A stretch of DNA of 64,000 nucleotides from an uncultured Clostridia bacterium (GTDB lineage Bacteria > Bacillota > Clostridia > Oscillospirales > Ruminococcaceae): contig CAMCOD010000004.1 of NCBI GenBank assembly GCA_945876435.1, positions 28,444 through 92,443 of the forward strand. The letters run 5' to 3'. The translations under genes were made by a program, and so were the position numbers. Shown one piece after another: positions 52,584 to 62,232 of the stretch. Each line of letters opens with the position of its first letter. Position 1 is the first letter of the stretch. Under the pieces are notes generated by a model. That model did no database searches, had not been told where the DNA came from, and was given only the letters and a program-made list of their open reading frames with translations.

Positions 52584-53885
52584 ATGCGTGCTGCTTTTTA
52601 TACCTTGGGCTGCAAGGTAAACCAATATGAAACCCAGATCATGATCCAGCAGTTTGCCTCTGACGGCTATGACATTGTTGAGCCGTCGGAAGACGCGGAT
52701 GTGTATGTGGTCAACTCCTGTACCGTCACCTCCACCGGTGACAAAAAAACCCGTCAGATCATTCACCGCCTCCACCGCCAGAACCCCTCCGCGGTGATTG
52801 CCCTCACCGGCTGCTACTCGCAGGCTTATCCGGCGGAGGTTTCCGCCATGGAGGAGGTTAACGTACTCACCGGCACCGGCAATAAAACCGCCATTTTAGG
52901 TCATGTAAACACCTTTCTGAAAACCCGGCAGCGTATTGTGGACATTCCGGAGCATGACCGCCGGGAAGCGTTTGAACCCATGAAAGCGGAAAACTTTCTG
53001 GAGCGTACCCGCGCCTTTGTCAAGATTCAGGACGGCTGCGAGCACTATTGCTCCTACTGCATCATTCCTTATGCCCGGGGCTTTGTCCGCTCCAAGCCGC
53101 TGGAGGACCTGAAAATGGAGCTGTATCAGCTGAGTATGGCAGGCTTCCGGGAGGTGGTGCTGGTAGGCATCGATCTGTCCAGCTACGGCAAAGGAATGGG
53201 TCTGCGGCTGGTAGACGCCATCCTGGCAGCCTGCACCACCGACGGCATTGAGCGTGTGCGCCTTGGTTCTCTGGAACCGGATATTTTCTCGGATGAGGAT
53301 CTGAAGCTGCTGGCTTCCCTGCCTCAATTCTGTCCTCAGTTCCACCTGTCCATGCAAAGCGGCTGCGATGCCACGCTGAAGCGGATGAACCGTCACTACG
53401 ATTCCGCCACCTACCGGGAAATTGTGGCCAAAATCCGGGAATATTTCCCCAATCCGTCCATTACTACTGATATTATGGTGGGCTTCCCCGGCGAAACGGA
53501 GGAAGAATTTCAGCAGAGCCTGGCATTTTCCAAGGAAATCGCCTTTGCCAAAGCCCACATTTTCGCTTATTCCGTCCGCCAGGGCACTCGTGCCGCCAAA
53601 ATGGACAACCAGATAACCAACGCGGTCAAGGAACAGCGCAGCCATATTCTTTCCGCCGCTATGGAGGTCTGCCGGCAGGACTTTATGCGCCAGCAGATCG
53701 GCCTTACCGAAGAAGTCCTCTTTGAAACTGATATTGTAGACGGCGCTTATGTGGGCTATACCAAGAATTATACGCCGGTCTGGGTAAAAAGTGATACGCC
53801 TCTCTGCGGCCAGCTCCATATGGTAAGGATCACCGGCATGAATCAACAGTACTGCATTGGTGAGATCCAGCCAAAGGAGGACTAA
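52584..53885 (+). CDS. mtaB: tRNA t6A37 methylthiotransferase MtaB
   Basis: Radical SAM enzyme of 433 residues that turns t6A37 in tRNA into ms2t6A37. An N-terminal UPF0004 domain starts with FYTLGCKVNQYET with the first cluster Cys, the radical SAM motif CEHYCSYCIIPYARG lies near residue 152, and a TRAM domain lies at the end (GLTEEVLFE and on). It differs from MiaB and RimO in that the N-terminal motif is GCKVN. GGAAAGGAAT lies before the ATG. Two bases before the Nudix gene, so one operon. Confidence 0.95.
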   Translation: MRAAFYTLGCKVNQYETQIMIQQFASDGYDIVEPSEDADVYVVNSCTVTSTGDKKTRQIIHRLHRQNPSAVIALTGCYSQAYPAEVSAMEEVNVLTGTGNKTAILGHVNTFLKTRQRIVDIPEHDRREAFEPMKAENFLERTRAFVKIQDGCEHYCSYCIIPYARGFVRSKPLEDLKMELYQLSMAGFREVVLVGIDLSSYGKGMGLRLVDAILAACTTDGIERVRLGSLEPDIFSDEDLKLLASLPQFCPQFHLSMQSGCDATLKRMNRHYDSATYREIVAKIREYFPNPSITTDIMVGFPGETEEEFQQSLAFSKEIAFAKAHIFAYSVRQGTRAAKMDNQITNAVKEQRSHILSAAMEVCRQDFMRQQIGLTEEVLFETDIVDGAYVGYTKNYTPVWVKSDTPLCGQLHMVRITGMNQQYCIGEIQPKED

Positions 53886-53887
53886 AC

Positions 53888-54349
53888 ATGGGTTACATCG
53901 AAGATATCCGCAAGGTGCTGGGACACCAGCCCCTGATCCTGCCCGGCAGCGCGGTCATCCTAGAAAACAGCGCCGGACAGATCCTTCTTCAGCAGCGCAG
54001 GGAGCCCATGGGAAAATGGGGCTTGCCCGGCGGGCTGATGGAACTGGGTGAATCCACAGAGGAAACCGCAAAAAGAGAGCTTCTGGAGGAAAGCGGTCTG
54101 ATTCTTGGCAAACTGACCCTTTTGGACGTATATTCCGGCAAAGATTATTTTTTCTCCGCCCAAAACGGGGATCAGTGGTATATTGTCACCGCCACCTATT
54201 TATGCAACGATTTTTCCGGCGAAGTGCGGGTGAACGATGGCGAATCTCTCCAATTCCAGTGGTTTGACCCGGACAAACTGCCCGGATTCTTTGCCGGTAC
54301 GCATCAGACGATGATAAACGATTATCTTCGGAAGAAAAGCCACTGGTAA
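53888..54349 (+). CDS. Nudix hydrolase
   Basis: Protein of 153 residues that hydrolyses a nucleoside-diphosphate-linked compound. The Nudix box (G-x5-E-x7-R-E-x2-E-E-x-G) is complete: GGLMELGESTEETAKRELLEESGL in parts, near residues 47-69. The substrate is not evident. AAAGGAGG precedes the ATG; it starts two bases after mtaB. Confidence 0.93.
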   Translation: MGYIEDIRKVLGHQPLILPGSAVILENSAGQILLQQRREPMGKWGLPGGLMELGESTEETAKRELLEESGLILGKLTLLDVYSGKDYFFSAQNGDQWYIVTATYLCNDFSGEVRVNDGESLQFQWFDPDKLPGFFAGTHQTMINDYLRKKSHW

Positions 54350-54376
54350 GGCCTTAACACAAAAGCCTTTTCTTGT

Positions 54377-54418
54377 AAAAATCAGAAGAATCATTCCCAT
54401 GTTTCTTCTGATTTTTTT
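54377..54418 (+). terminator. Terminator of the mtaB-Nudix operon
   Basis: Stem AAATCAGAAGAA/TTCTTCTGATTT, T-run of seven. Confidence 0.92.
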
Positions 54419-54456
54419 GTTTTTCGACGAAAAGTAAAAGTTTTTTTCAAAAAATA

Positions 54457-54484
54457 TTCCTTATCCATTTTATTATGTTATAAT
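54457..54484 (+). promoter_or_regulatory. Promoter of purL
   Basis: Perfect -10 TATAAT at 54479-54484 with a poor -35 TTCCTT at 54457-54462 (16-base spacer), which suggests an activated or repressor-tuned promoter. CACGAAC at 54498-54504 resembles half a purine (PurR) box; this is only a similarity. Confidence 0.5.
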
Positions 54485-54551
54485 GGTAAAAGTAAGGCAC
54501 GAACTCTTTATATAACAACATTTTTTATTATATTACATAGGAGTGTGAATT

Positions 54552-57500
54552 ATGTCCGTTTACCGAATCTATGTGGAAAAGAAAAGCCCCTTTGCCGTTG
54601 AGGCCGGCGGCGTCCTTTCCGACATCCGCAACACCCTCGGCATTGAAAGCGTGGAACGCGTGCGCGTGATCAACCGCTACGATGTGGAGGATATCTCCCC
54701 CGAAGATTTTGAAATGGCCAAGTTGAGCATTTTCTCCGAGCCGCAAGTTGATGATATCTATGATAAGCTGCCGGACTTCGCTTCCAATGACCATGTCTTC
54801 GCTGTCCAGTTCCTGCCGGGCCAGTTTGATCAGCGCGCAGACTCTGCCGCCCAGTGCATCCAGTTGGCCGCGCAGAATCAGCGCCCTACCGTTGCTTCCG
54901 CAAAGGTTTATGTAATCACCGGCAATGTAAGCGACGAGGAGTTTGCCAAAATCAAAGTCAATCTGATCAATCCGGTTGAATCCTGCGAAACTTCTCTGGA
55001 ACCTCTTGCGACCCTCCACACTCCATATGATGTACCAACTGATGTATCCGTTCTGGATGGTTTCCTTGCGCTGGATACCGAAGGGCTGAAGGGCTTCATC
55101 AAAGAGTACGGTCTGGCTATGGATCTGGGTGACATCACCTTCTGCCAGCAGTATTTCCGCGATACGGAAAAACGCTGCCCAACCATCACGGAAATCCGCA
55201 TGATCGATACCTACTGGTCTGACCACTGCCGCCACACCACCTTCTCCACCATCATTGAGAACGTAAATATCGACTGCGATTACATTAAAGACACCTATAA
55301 TGAGTATCTCCAGCTTCGGGAAAAACTGTATGTGGGCAAAAATAAGCCGATCTGCCTGATGGATCTGGCTACCATCGGCGCAAAAGCTCTGAAAGCCAAC
55401 GGCAAGCTGAACGATCTGGATGAGTCCGATGAAATCAACGCCTGCTCTGTAAAAATCACCGTTGATGTTGACGGGGAAGATCAGGATTGGCTGCTGATGT
55501 TTAAAAACGAAACTCACAACCACCCTACCGAAATCGAGCCTTTCGGCGGCGCGGCTACCTGTCTGGGCGGCGCTATCCGTGACCCGCTGTCCGGCCGAAG
55601 CTATGTTTACCAGGCTATGCGCGTGACCGGCGCTGCTGATCCGCTGACCCCATTCAACGAGACGATCCCCGGTAAACTTCCTCAGAAAAAAATCGTTACC
55701 ACCGCGGCAGCAGGCTACAGCTCCTACGGAAATCAGATCGGCCTTGCTACCGGTCAGGTCAGCGAGGTTTACCATCCCGGTTATGTGGCAAAACGCATGG
55801 AGATCGGCGCTGTAATCGGCGCAGCTCCTGCGGACCATGTGGTTCGGGAAGAGCCGAAAGACGGCGATGTTGTCATCCTTTTGGGCGGCAAAACCGGCCG
55901 TGACGGCTGCGGCGGCGCAACCGGTTCCTCCAAATCTCACAATGTGGAATCCCTCACCTCCTGCGGCGCGGAAGTTCAGAAGGGCAACGCTCCCGAAGAG
56001 CGCAAGATCCAGCGTCTGTTCCGCAATGGTGAAGTAACCCGCATGATCAAACGCTGCAACGACTTCGGCGCAGGCGGCGTATCGGTTGCCATCGGCGAGC
56101 TGGCCGACGGTCTGCGGATCGATTTGGACAAAGTTCCGAAGAAATATGACGGCCTGGACGGCACTGAGCTGGCTATTTCCGAGTCTCAGGAGCGTATGGC
56201 GGTTGTGGTAAGCGCCGCTGACGTGGATAAATTCCTCCAGATGGCTGACAAAGAAAACCTGATGGCTACTCCGGTGGCTGTAGTTACTGCGGAATCCCGT
56301 CTGGTGATGTACTGGAGAGGAAAACAGATCGTTGACCTGTCCCGTGCCTTCCTCAACTCCAACGGCGCGGCAAAATACATTGACGTTACGGTGAACGCGC
56401 CGGCAAAAACCGAGTGCGGTTGCCACTGTGGTGAAAAATCCATCAAAGACCGCTTCATGGATACCCTGTCCTCCCTGAATGTATGCTCGCAGAAGGGCCT
56501 TATGGAGCGTTTTGACTGCACCATCGGCTCCGGCACCATCCTGATGCCTTACGGCGGCAAAAATCAGCTTACTCCAAGCCAGGTAATGGCTGCTAAAATC
56601 TCTCTGGAAAAAGGAAACACCAACACGGTTTCCCTGATGTCCTGGGGCTTCAATCCGAAACTTTCCGAGCAAAGCCCATACCATGGCGCAATGTGCGCTG
56701 TTATTGAGTCTGTTGCAAAAATTATCGCAGCAGGCGGCAGCAGAAGCAAGTGCTGGCTGTCCTTCCAGGAATACTTTGAGAAGGTTGGCTCCGACCCATC
56801 CAAATGGGGCAAACCTTTCTCCGCTCTGCTGGGCGGCCTGAAGGCTCAGTTGGAACTGGGCGTAGGCGCTATCGGCGGTAAGGACTCCATGTCCGGTAAT
56901 TTTGAGCAGCTTCATGTACCTCCAACGCTGGTATCTTTCGCAGCCGCTGTGACCAAGCTGCAGAATATCGTTTCCAACGAATTTAAAGGCGCCGGCCACA
57001 ATGTATACCTGCTCCGTCCGGACTATGACGAGAATGGGCTGCCAGACTTCGACAGCGTTCGCCGGGTATTTGATGAGATGGAAGCTCTGGTGAAATCCGG
57101 CAAACTCCTCTCCACCTACACTCTGGGTGTAGGCGGCGTAGCGGAAGCCGTCTGCAAGATGGGCTTCGGCAACGGCATTGGCTTTGCCTTTGAACAGGTT
57201 CCCTGCAAAGCGATGTTCCGTCCGGTATACGGCGCCTTCCTCTTTGAGACTGCCGAGCCGATCGAATGCTCCGCAGAGCTGCTGGGTCGCACCACCGAGG
57301 CTTACAGCATCGAAATCAAAGGCGAAACCATCTCCATGGACGAAATTCAGTCCGCTTGGGAGGGCAAACTGGAGCCGGTTTACCCACGCCGCACTCCAAC
57401 TCCAAAAATTATTGTTCCGACCTACAACTACGAGGCAAAAACCATTCGGAAATCCACTGTAAAACTGGCTCAGCCGAAGGTTTTGATCCCTGTATTCCCC

Positions 57501-58271
57501 GGCACCAACTGCGAATATGACACTGCCCGCGCCTTCGAGCGTGCCGGCGCACAGGCCAACATCGTGGTGATCCGCAACCAGAACAGCGAACAGATCAAAG
57601 AATCCGTTGAGCTGATCAAGAAGATGATCGCGGAAACCAACATTATCGCTTTGCCCGGCGGTTTCTCCGGCGGTGACGAACCAGATGGTTCCGCTAAATT
57701 CATCACTTCCTTCTTCCGCAACCCGGGTATCACCGACGCGGTGCATGAGTTCCTCAATAACCGGGATGGCCTGATGTGCGGTATCTGCAACGGCTTCCAG
57801 GCTCTGGTGAAACTGGGTCTGGTACCTTACGGCGAGATCCGCAAGCCCACCGCTGATTCCCCAACCCTGACCTACAACGTGATCAACCGCCACCAGTCCG
57901 GCCTGGTTCGCACCAGAATCGCCTCCAACAAATCTCCATGGCTGATGCACACCAACGTAGGCGACATTCACACCATTGCTATCTCCCATGGTGAAGGCCG
58001 CTTCGTTATCAACGATGAACTGCTGGAACAGTTGGTACAGAATGGCCAGATCGCAACCCAGTATGTGGACAATGACGGTCATCCAACTTTGGATTACCGC
58101 TTCAATCCCAACGGTTCCGTTGCTGCTATCGAAGGTATCACCTCTGCCGACGGCCGTGTATTCGGTAAAATGGCTCACTCCGAGCGTTATGACGGTTCCC
58201 TGTACGTCAACGTGGACGGCAACAAGGAGCAGAATATGTTCCTGGGCGCTGTGGATTACTTCCGCGACTAA
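54552..58271 (+). CDS. purL: Phosphoribosylformylglycinamidine synthase, single-chain
   Basis: Fourth step of purine synthesis: turns FGAR into FGAM with glutamine and ATP. At 1239 residues it is the large single-chain form with an N-terminal PurS-like domain (1-150), the synthase halves with the SDHCRHTTF motif near 223 and ETHNHPTEIEPFGGAATCLGG near 315 (in parts), and a C-terminal glutamine amidotransferase domain. The latter starts near 975 with PKVLIPVFPGTNCEYD, has the catalytic Cys in CGICNGFQAL near 1078 and His/Glu in the IAISHGEGRF region. AGGAG precedes the ATG. Alone, with no other pur gene in the window. Confidence 0.97.
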   Translation: MSVYRIYVEKKSPFAVEAGGVLSDIRNTLGIESVERVRVINRYDVEDISPEDFEMAKLSIFSEPQVDDIYDKLPDFASNDHVFAVQFLPGQFDQRADSAAQCIQLAAQNQRPTVASAKVYVITGNVSDEEFAKIKVNLINPVESCETSLEPLATLHTPYDVPTDVSVLDGFLALDTEGLKGFIKEYGLAMDLGDITFCQQYFRDTEKRCPTITEIRMIDTYWSDHCRHTTFSTIIENVNIDCDYIKDTYNEYLQLREKLYVGKNKPICLMDLATIGAKALKANGKLNDLDESDEINACSVKITVDVDGEDQDWLLMFKNETHNHPTEIEPFGGAATCLGGAIRDPLSGRSYVYQAMRVTGAADPLTPFNETIPGKLPQKKIVTTAAAGYSSYGNQIGLATGQVSEVYHPGYVAKRMEIGAVIGAAPADHVVREEPKDGDVVILLGGKTGRDGCGGATGSSKSHNVESLTSCGAEVQKGNAPEERKIQRLFRNGEVTRMIKRCNDFGAGGVSVAIGELADGLRIDLDKVPKKYDGLDGTELAISESQERMAVVVSAADVDKFLQMADKENLMATPVAVVTAESRLVMYWRGKQIVDLSRAFLNSNGAAKYIDVTVNAPAKTECGCHCGEKSIKDRFMDTLSSLNVCSQKGLMERFDCTIGSGTILMPYGGKNQLTPSQVMAAKISLEKGNTNTVSLMSWGFNPKLSEQSPYHGAMCAVIESVAKIIAAGGSRSKCWLSFQEYFEKVGSDPSKWGKPFSALLGGLKAQLELGVGAIGGKDSMSGNFEQLHVPPTLVSFAAAVTKLQNIVSNEFKGAGHNVYLLRPDYDENGLPDFDSVRRVFDEMEALVKSGKLLSTYTLGVGGVAEAVCKMGFGNGIGFAFEQVPCKAMFRPVYGAFLFETAEPIECSAELLGRTTEAYSIEIKGETISMDEIQSAWEGKLEPVYPRRTPTPKIIVPTYNYEAKTIRKSTVKLAQPKVLIPVFPGTNCEYDTARAFERAGAQANIVVIRNQNSEQIKESVELIKKMIAETNIIALPGGFSGGDEPDGSAKFITSFFRNPGITDAVHEFLNNRDGLMCGICNGFQALVKLGLVPYGEIRKPTADSPTLTYNVINRHQSGLVRTRIASNKSPWLMHTNVGDIHTIAISHGEGRFVINDELLEQLVQNGQIATQYVDNDGHPTLDYRFNPNGSVAAIEGITSADGRVFGKMAHSERYDGSLYVNVDGNKEQNMFLGAVDYFRD

Positions 58272-58280
58272 ACTTCATGA

Positions 58281-58311
58281 AAAAAGCCACCCGAAAGGGT
58301 GGCTTTTTCTT
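58281..58311. terminator. Terminator of purL
   Basis: Perfect 12-base-pair stem AAAAAGCCACCC/GGGTGGCTTTTT with GAAA loop, usable on both strands for purL and the opposing phosphorylase gene. Confidence 0.95.
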
Positions 58312-58316
58312 ATGTT

Positions 58317-59075
58317 TTATTGTTCGTCGATGATTTTTGCCAATTCCAGAGCCAAAGAGAAGAACTTCATCCGCTTGTCCACTTCATAATTGCCCAGGAT
58401 CCTCGCGCTCCAGTTGGTGCCAGACAGAGAATCGGCACCGTAGAAGAACTGGTACAGTTCCATACCCCGAAAATCGCAGACAGTCTGCAGGGCAGAACAC
58501 TCCATATCCACAGCTACGCAGCCATCAGCCACCCGTTTATCCCGGTTTCCCATGGTTTCCCGGTACATGGCGTCGGTGGTCCAGGTTTTCCCCAGCACAT
58601 AGTCCACACCTAAGCCGTCAAACAACTCCGCCAGCTTTCCCGCATTCTTGATGGGGATGTAATCGGAGGCGGGCAGGTAGTGATAACTGGTGCCCTCATC
58701 CCGATAGGCTGCTGTTGGGATGATGCACTTGCCCTCCTCCAGCTCTGTCAGCACACCGCAGATGCCAAAAGCCAGAATATTTTTGATGCCCAAGGCCTGA
58801 CGGACATTCTCCACCATGCCAACGGTCATGGGCGCGCCGACCGGGGATTCATAGACACCGATGTTGGTCCCCTTTATCCGGTATATTGGTTTTGGGCCGT
58901 TTCCGGAGCTAACAGACACCAGCTCCTCCACCCAATCTTTTTCCAGCAGCTCTCTGGTGATTTTATGCTGCCACATGATGATGCAGGTGTCCAGTTGAAA
59001 TTCACTTTTTTGAACGCAATCCTCCGGACCGATCATGGCTTTGGTTTTGGAGTCGAAAGAATCCAGAATACTCAA
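58317..59075 (-). CDS. Nucleoside phosphorylase (uridine phosphorylase-like)
   Basis: Enzyme of 252 residues of the PNP/UDP family that splits a nucleoside with phosphate. Visible are VGAPMTVGMVENVRQALG near residue 80, ILAFGICGVLTELEEG near 102 and VDMECSALQTVCDFRG near 185, the nucleoside-binding MExE-like motif. The start is TTG at 59075, since AGGAGGG precedes it by six bases; a longer ATG frame overlaps the upstream gene. It lies 15 bases after the membrane-protein gene in the same direction. Natural substrate not readable. Confidence 0.85.
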   Translation of the reverse strand: MSILDSFDSKTKAMIGPEDCVQKSEFQLDTCIIMWQHKITRELLEKDWVEELVSVSSGNGPKPIYRIKGTNIGVYESPVGAPMTVGMVENVRQALGIKNILAFGICGVLTELEEGKCIIPTAAYRDEGTSYHYLPASDYIPIKNAGKLAELFDGLGVDYVLGKTWTTDAMYRETMGNRDKRVADGCVAVDMECSALQTVCDFRGMELYQFFYGADSLSGTNWSARILGNYEVDKRMKFFSLALELAKIIDEQ

Positions 59076-59089
59076 AGAAAACCCTCCTG

Positions 59090-59884
59090 TTAATGAAGAA
59101 ATCCGGTGAGCAGCAACCAGCACAACCCTACCATCACCAGGCAGAAAGCACCTGTCAAATACTGACCAAAGAAATACCAGCCGCTAGGCTCCATATCCTC
59201 CCGGTTGCGAATGCCAAAGGCAAAGCTTTTCTGCAGTTCAAACAAATCTGCCGCATGGAACAGAGACGCATAGGCCAGGCCGCCCAACAGCAGCACGGGA
59301 AGAAGCATACTCAGGCTGTCTTTCCCTCGTATCTCTGTTTGCCCATAGGCCATCCGCAGCAAACAACTGATATAATCCTCGGAAACGAAGCGTTTTTCCA
59401 GACTGGAGGGGCTGCCGCTGCCCACATAAATCGTATCCGTCCAACCATTCATATATTTTTCCCAGTCGTCGAAATAGAAGGCCGACGGATAAGCCTCGGA
59501 ATATGTACCTTCATAAAGCTCTTCGCCGTCGCTGACCAGCAGTTTCTGCCGCTGGCTTCCGGCTTCGTTCACAACAGAACCATTTCGCTTCAGCGACCAC
59601 TGTTTGCTGTTTTGGGCATTTGACTGAATCGTAATGGTAACTTCATCCGCTTCGGGGAAAAAGCCTTTCTGGAGCAATTTAACAGTCTCTCCGTGGATTT
59701 TTCCGCGGAAGATGCGCTCTGTTTCTGATTCCTCTACCAAGGAATAAAAAGTTTGGCCGGAGCTATCTCCCAAATAGATGCCTTTTTGCCGGGCAAACAC
59801 AAAAGCCAAGATCAGCAGAAGCATAAACAGCCCCCAATAGGCGATTTGCAGCTTCTTTTTTGTCGTCCATTTGCCTTTTTCCAT
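59090..59884 (-). CDS. Hypothetical membrane protein with extracytoplasmic domain
   Basis: Protein of 264 residues I do not recognise. An N-terminal basic stretch (KGKWTTKKK) and a transmembrane helix near residues 15-35 are followed by about 150 polar residues with beta-rich pattern, then two further transmembrane helices near 200 and 245. The outside domain has phrases such as GIYLGDSSGQTFYSLV and EADEVTITIQS. GGGGGAG precedes the ATG at 59884. Encoded 15 bases before the phosphorylase gene. Confidence 0.6.
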   Translation of the reverse strand: MEKGKWTTKKKLQIAYWGLFMLLLILAFVFARQKGIYLGDSSGQTFYSLVEESETERIFRGKIHGETVKLLQKGFFPEADEVTITIQSNAQNSKQWSLKRNGSVVNEAGSQRQKLLVSDGEELYEGTYSEAYPSAFYFDDWEKYMNGWTDTIYVGSGSPSSLEKRFVSEDYISCLLRMAYGQTEIRGKDSLSMLLPVLLLGGLAYASLFHAADLFELQKSFAFGIRNREDMEPSGWYFFGQYLTGAFCLVMVGLCWLLLTGFLH

Positions 59885-59964
59885 AAAATACTCCCCCATT
59901 TTCTCTCATTATACAGAAAGAGTCCCTCTTTGTCGAGTAAAAATAAGAAAAACAGCCTGTGCCT

Positions 59965-59993
59965 TGCCGGCAAATATCTTCTGTGCTATACTG
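59965..59993 (+). promoter_or_regulatory. Promoter of vanW
   Basis: -35 TTGCCG at 59965-59970, 17-base spacer, -10 TATACT at 59988-59993, 40 bases before the ATG. Confidence 0.7.
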
Positions 59994-60033
59994 GCAGTGT
60001 GGAAATATTTCAATTCAGAAAGGAGACTGTTTC

Positions 60034-60858
60034 ATGCAACAAGTGGAGAAACCTGTTCACCGCTCCACTCTGCGTCTGGCTCTGGGAGAACGGTTCTATA
60101 GTGCCCAGCGCAGGCTGCTCTGGCTCAAAATGGAACACTTTTTTGCTAAAGAACAGCAGGACAGCCCTCTGCTCTATTGTGCCGCCGCTCATCAGACCAT
60201 TCTTCTGCGCAAGCTGAAGGATGTGGATATGTGGCTTCAGGAAAACAAGATTGTCAACCTACGCATCGCCGCCAAAGCTCTGAACGGCGTACTGCTGCGC
60301 CCCGGTCAGATCTTCAGCTACTGGCGGCTTATTGGCAAGCCCACAAAGAAAAAGGGCTATGTGGAGGGAATGATACTGCGAAACGGCGGCTTCACCTCCG
60401 GAGTGGGCGGCGGCCTGTGCCAGCTTTCCAACCTGATCTTCTGGATGACCCTGCACACCCCTCTCACCGTCATCGAGCGCCACCGCCATGGTTACGATGT
60501 ATTCCCCGACTCCAACCGGACACAGCCCTTTGGCAGCGGCGCCACCTGTTTCTACCCTAACGGAGATCTGATGATCCGCAACGACACAAGCGACACCTAC
60601 CAACTTGTGATCACCGTGGGGGATAAGTATCTGAAGGGGGAATGGCGGGTCAGCAGCGAACTTCAGCTTCGCTATGAGGTGGAGGAACGCAATCATACCA
60701 TGACTTCTCAGTATTGGGGCGGCTACACCCGCCACAACCAGCTTTATCAGCTCTGCTATGACCGAAACGGCAGCCTGTTGGGGGAAAAACTGGCCGTGGA
60801 AAATACCGCCATCATGATGTATCCGCCGTTTTTATCGGATAATTCTTCTAAAGCATAA
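60034..60858 (+). CDS. VanW family protein
   Basis: Protein of 274 residues with the VanW domain: LNGVLLRPGQIFSYWRLIG near residue 85 (in parts), GFTSGVGGGLCQLSNLIF near 120 and GYDVFPDSNRTQPFGSGAT near 150 (in parts). VanW homologues are common in Clostridia and are not by themselves a vancomycin resistance marker; no other van gene is present. No signal peptide is seen here. GAAAGGAG precedes ATG 60034; the longer open frame crosses the promoter. Terminator behind. Confidence 0.9.
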   Translation: MQQVEKPVHRSTLRLALGERFYSAQRRLLWLKMEHFFAKEQQDSPLLYCAAAHQTILLRKLKDVDMWLQENKIVNLRIAAKALNGVLLRPGQIFSYWRLIGKPTKKKGYVEGMILRNGGFTSGVGGGLCQLSNLIFWMTLHTPLTVIERHRHGYDVFPDSNRTQPFGSGATCFYPNGDLMIRNDTSDTYQLVITVGDKYLKGEWRVSSELQLRYEVEERNHTMTSQYWGGYTRHNQLYQLCYDRNGSLLGEKLAVENTAIMMYPPFLSDNSSKA

Positions 60859-60888
60859 AAAGAGCCGTCCAATGGACGGCTCTTTTCT
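60857..60888. terminator. Bidirectional terminator between vanW and the sortase gene
   Basis: Stem AAAAGAGCCGTCC/GGACGGCTCTTTT with three-base loop. Confidence 0.93.
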
Positions 60889-60894
60889 CTTATC

Positions 60895-62076
60895 TTAGCA
60901 GTTTGGTCTCTTGAAGTTTGGATTAGCGGTAATGGTAGTGGAGGCGGTGCCGGCTGGTACCAGCTTTGCCATCACAACAAAACGCTGGTTGTTGTGGTTG
61001 CCGTAAATACGGGTGCAGGTGGACAGAGTCAAAATCTTGTCGCTGGTGGTCACACTTACATTATAGTTGTGAAGGCTGCGAGCCTTTGCCTCTTTAATTA
61101 CGTTGGCAAAATTGCTGGGGTAAGCGTAGATGTAGTCGGTCCAGGTGGCTTCTGTATAGAAGGCGGCGAATACCTGCCATACATAGTCCTTACTGGTGGT
61201 GGAGAAGTAGATGAACGGTGTTTTCTGCGCCACATCCAGGTAATGGAAAGCGGCTAACTGGGCAAACATAACGTCATTTGCGTTGTTGATACGGATCGGA
61301 TTCCAGCAGTTGGTCCAGTTATGTCCATACAGGATATTGTTGGTAGCCAGGCCTTTGCTGAAATTACATTCGTAGTCGGCATAAATAACGCCGTTTTTGC
61401 TGTAATTTTTGTTATAGTCTTTGGCTGCATAATAGCTGTTGTCGCTGTACTGAACAACAGGGTAGTGGATGTTGGTATTGGGAACATTGATCCAGCCAAT
61501 GGTATCACTATTGACGGTTTCCTTGTGGGTTTTTGCTTTTGCGGCAAGAGACATACTGGACGCTTTGATTTCTTCTGTTGTTGCAGCGGTAGCCCCCCCT
61601 GTGCTTACTGTTTCTGTCTTTCCTTCCTCAGAAACAGCTGCCGCTTCTCCAGTTTCGCTTGTGTTGGCTGTACCGCTTGTGCTATTATTGGAATCGGAGT
61701 TGGAGGCGCTGGCATTGTTATCCCCAGTGGTTTCTCCCTCTTTGGATTCCTCGCCTTCTTTGGCTTCTCCTTCGGCGGATTCATCGTCCTTTTTCTCATC
61801 TTCTGCATCTTTTGTTTCTTCTTTATTAACCGCAGGAGTTTTGTCGTCTTCTTTATTGTCTTCTTTTTCTTTATTTTCCTCTACCTCATCCACAACGGCA
61901 GAGTCATTATCCAAAACAGGCTCATCTGTGTTGCCGGACAGAGCCATTGCGCCTGCGCTAACGCTGCCTACTACAACAAGGGCTGCCAAAAGAGCCGCAC
62001 CGGGGTAAGCTTTCAGCAAACCTTTCAGGCTGTTGATCTTAACTTTGTTCATTTTTTCGCCGATTTTTGTCTTCAT
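60895..62076 (-). CDS. Class B sortase with long acidic linker
   Basis: Membrane-anchored transpeptidase of 393 residues. An N-terminal transmembrane helix (AYPGAALLAALVVVGSVSAGA) near 25-45 is followed by about 115 low-complexity residues, first Glu/Lys/Asp-rich, then Ser/Asn/Thr-rich, and then by the catalytic domain from about 175. The class B core is clear: TIGWINVPNTNIHYPVVQ, catalytic His in NILYGHNWT, catalytic Cys in LTLSTCTR and Arg in NNQRFVVMAKL. It attaches proteins with an LPxTG- or NPxTN-like signal to the wall; no substrate gene lies beside it. The ATG at 62076 is preceded by GGAG at 11 bases; 62052 is an alternative. Confidence 0.92.
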   Translation of the reverse strand: MKTKIGEKMNKVKINSLKGLLKAYPGAALLAALVVVGSVSAGAMALSGNTDEPVLDNDSAVVDEVEENKEKEDNKEDDKTPAVNKEETKDAEDEKKDDESAEGEAKEGEESKEGETTGDNNASASNSDSNNSTSGTANTSETGEAAAVSEEGKTETVSTGGATAATTEEIKASSMSLAAKAKTHKETVNSDTIGWINVPNTNIHYPVVQYSDNSYYAAKDYNKNYSKNGVIYADYECNFSKGLATNNILYGHNWTNCWNPIRINNANDVMFAQLAAFHYLDVAQKTPFIYFSTTSKDYVWQVFAAFYTEATWTDYIYAYPSNFANVIKEAKARSLHNYNVSVTTSDKILTLSTCTRIYGNHNNQRFVVMAKLVPAGTASTTITANPNFKRPNC

Positions 62077-62232
62077 CTTCACAACACTCCAGTATCTGAA
62101 TGGATTCAGCGCCATTGTTCATAAATTATCCAACATTGTCGCCTTAACTTTACCAGTATATCATATCTTTTTCCTTTTGTGAAATGGAAAAAGCAACAAA
62201 TATTTTAGAAAAAGAGAGGATTCTTGCACGAA

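Noticed and set aside
54528..58178. Open frame of 1216 codons on the minus strand opposite purL
   Set aside because: It is an antisense shadow of a clear 1239-residue PurL; its translation is rich in His/Gln/Phe/Gly with no family motif and no ribosome binding site.
60034..60858. VanW as evidence for a vancomycin resistance cluster
   Set aside because: VanW-domain proteins are common in Clostridia; no vanA/B-type ligase, vanH, vanX or vanRS is in the window.
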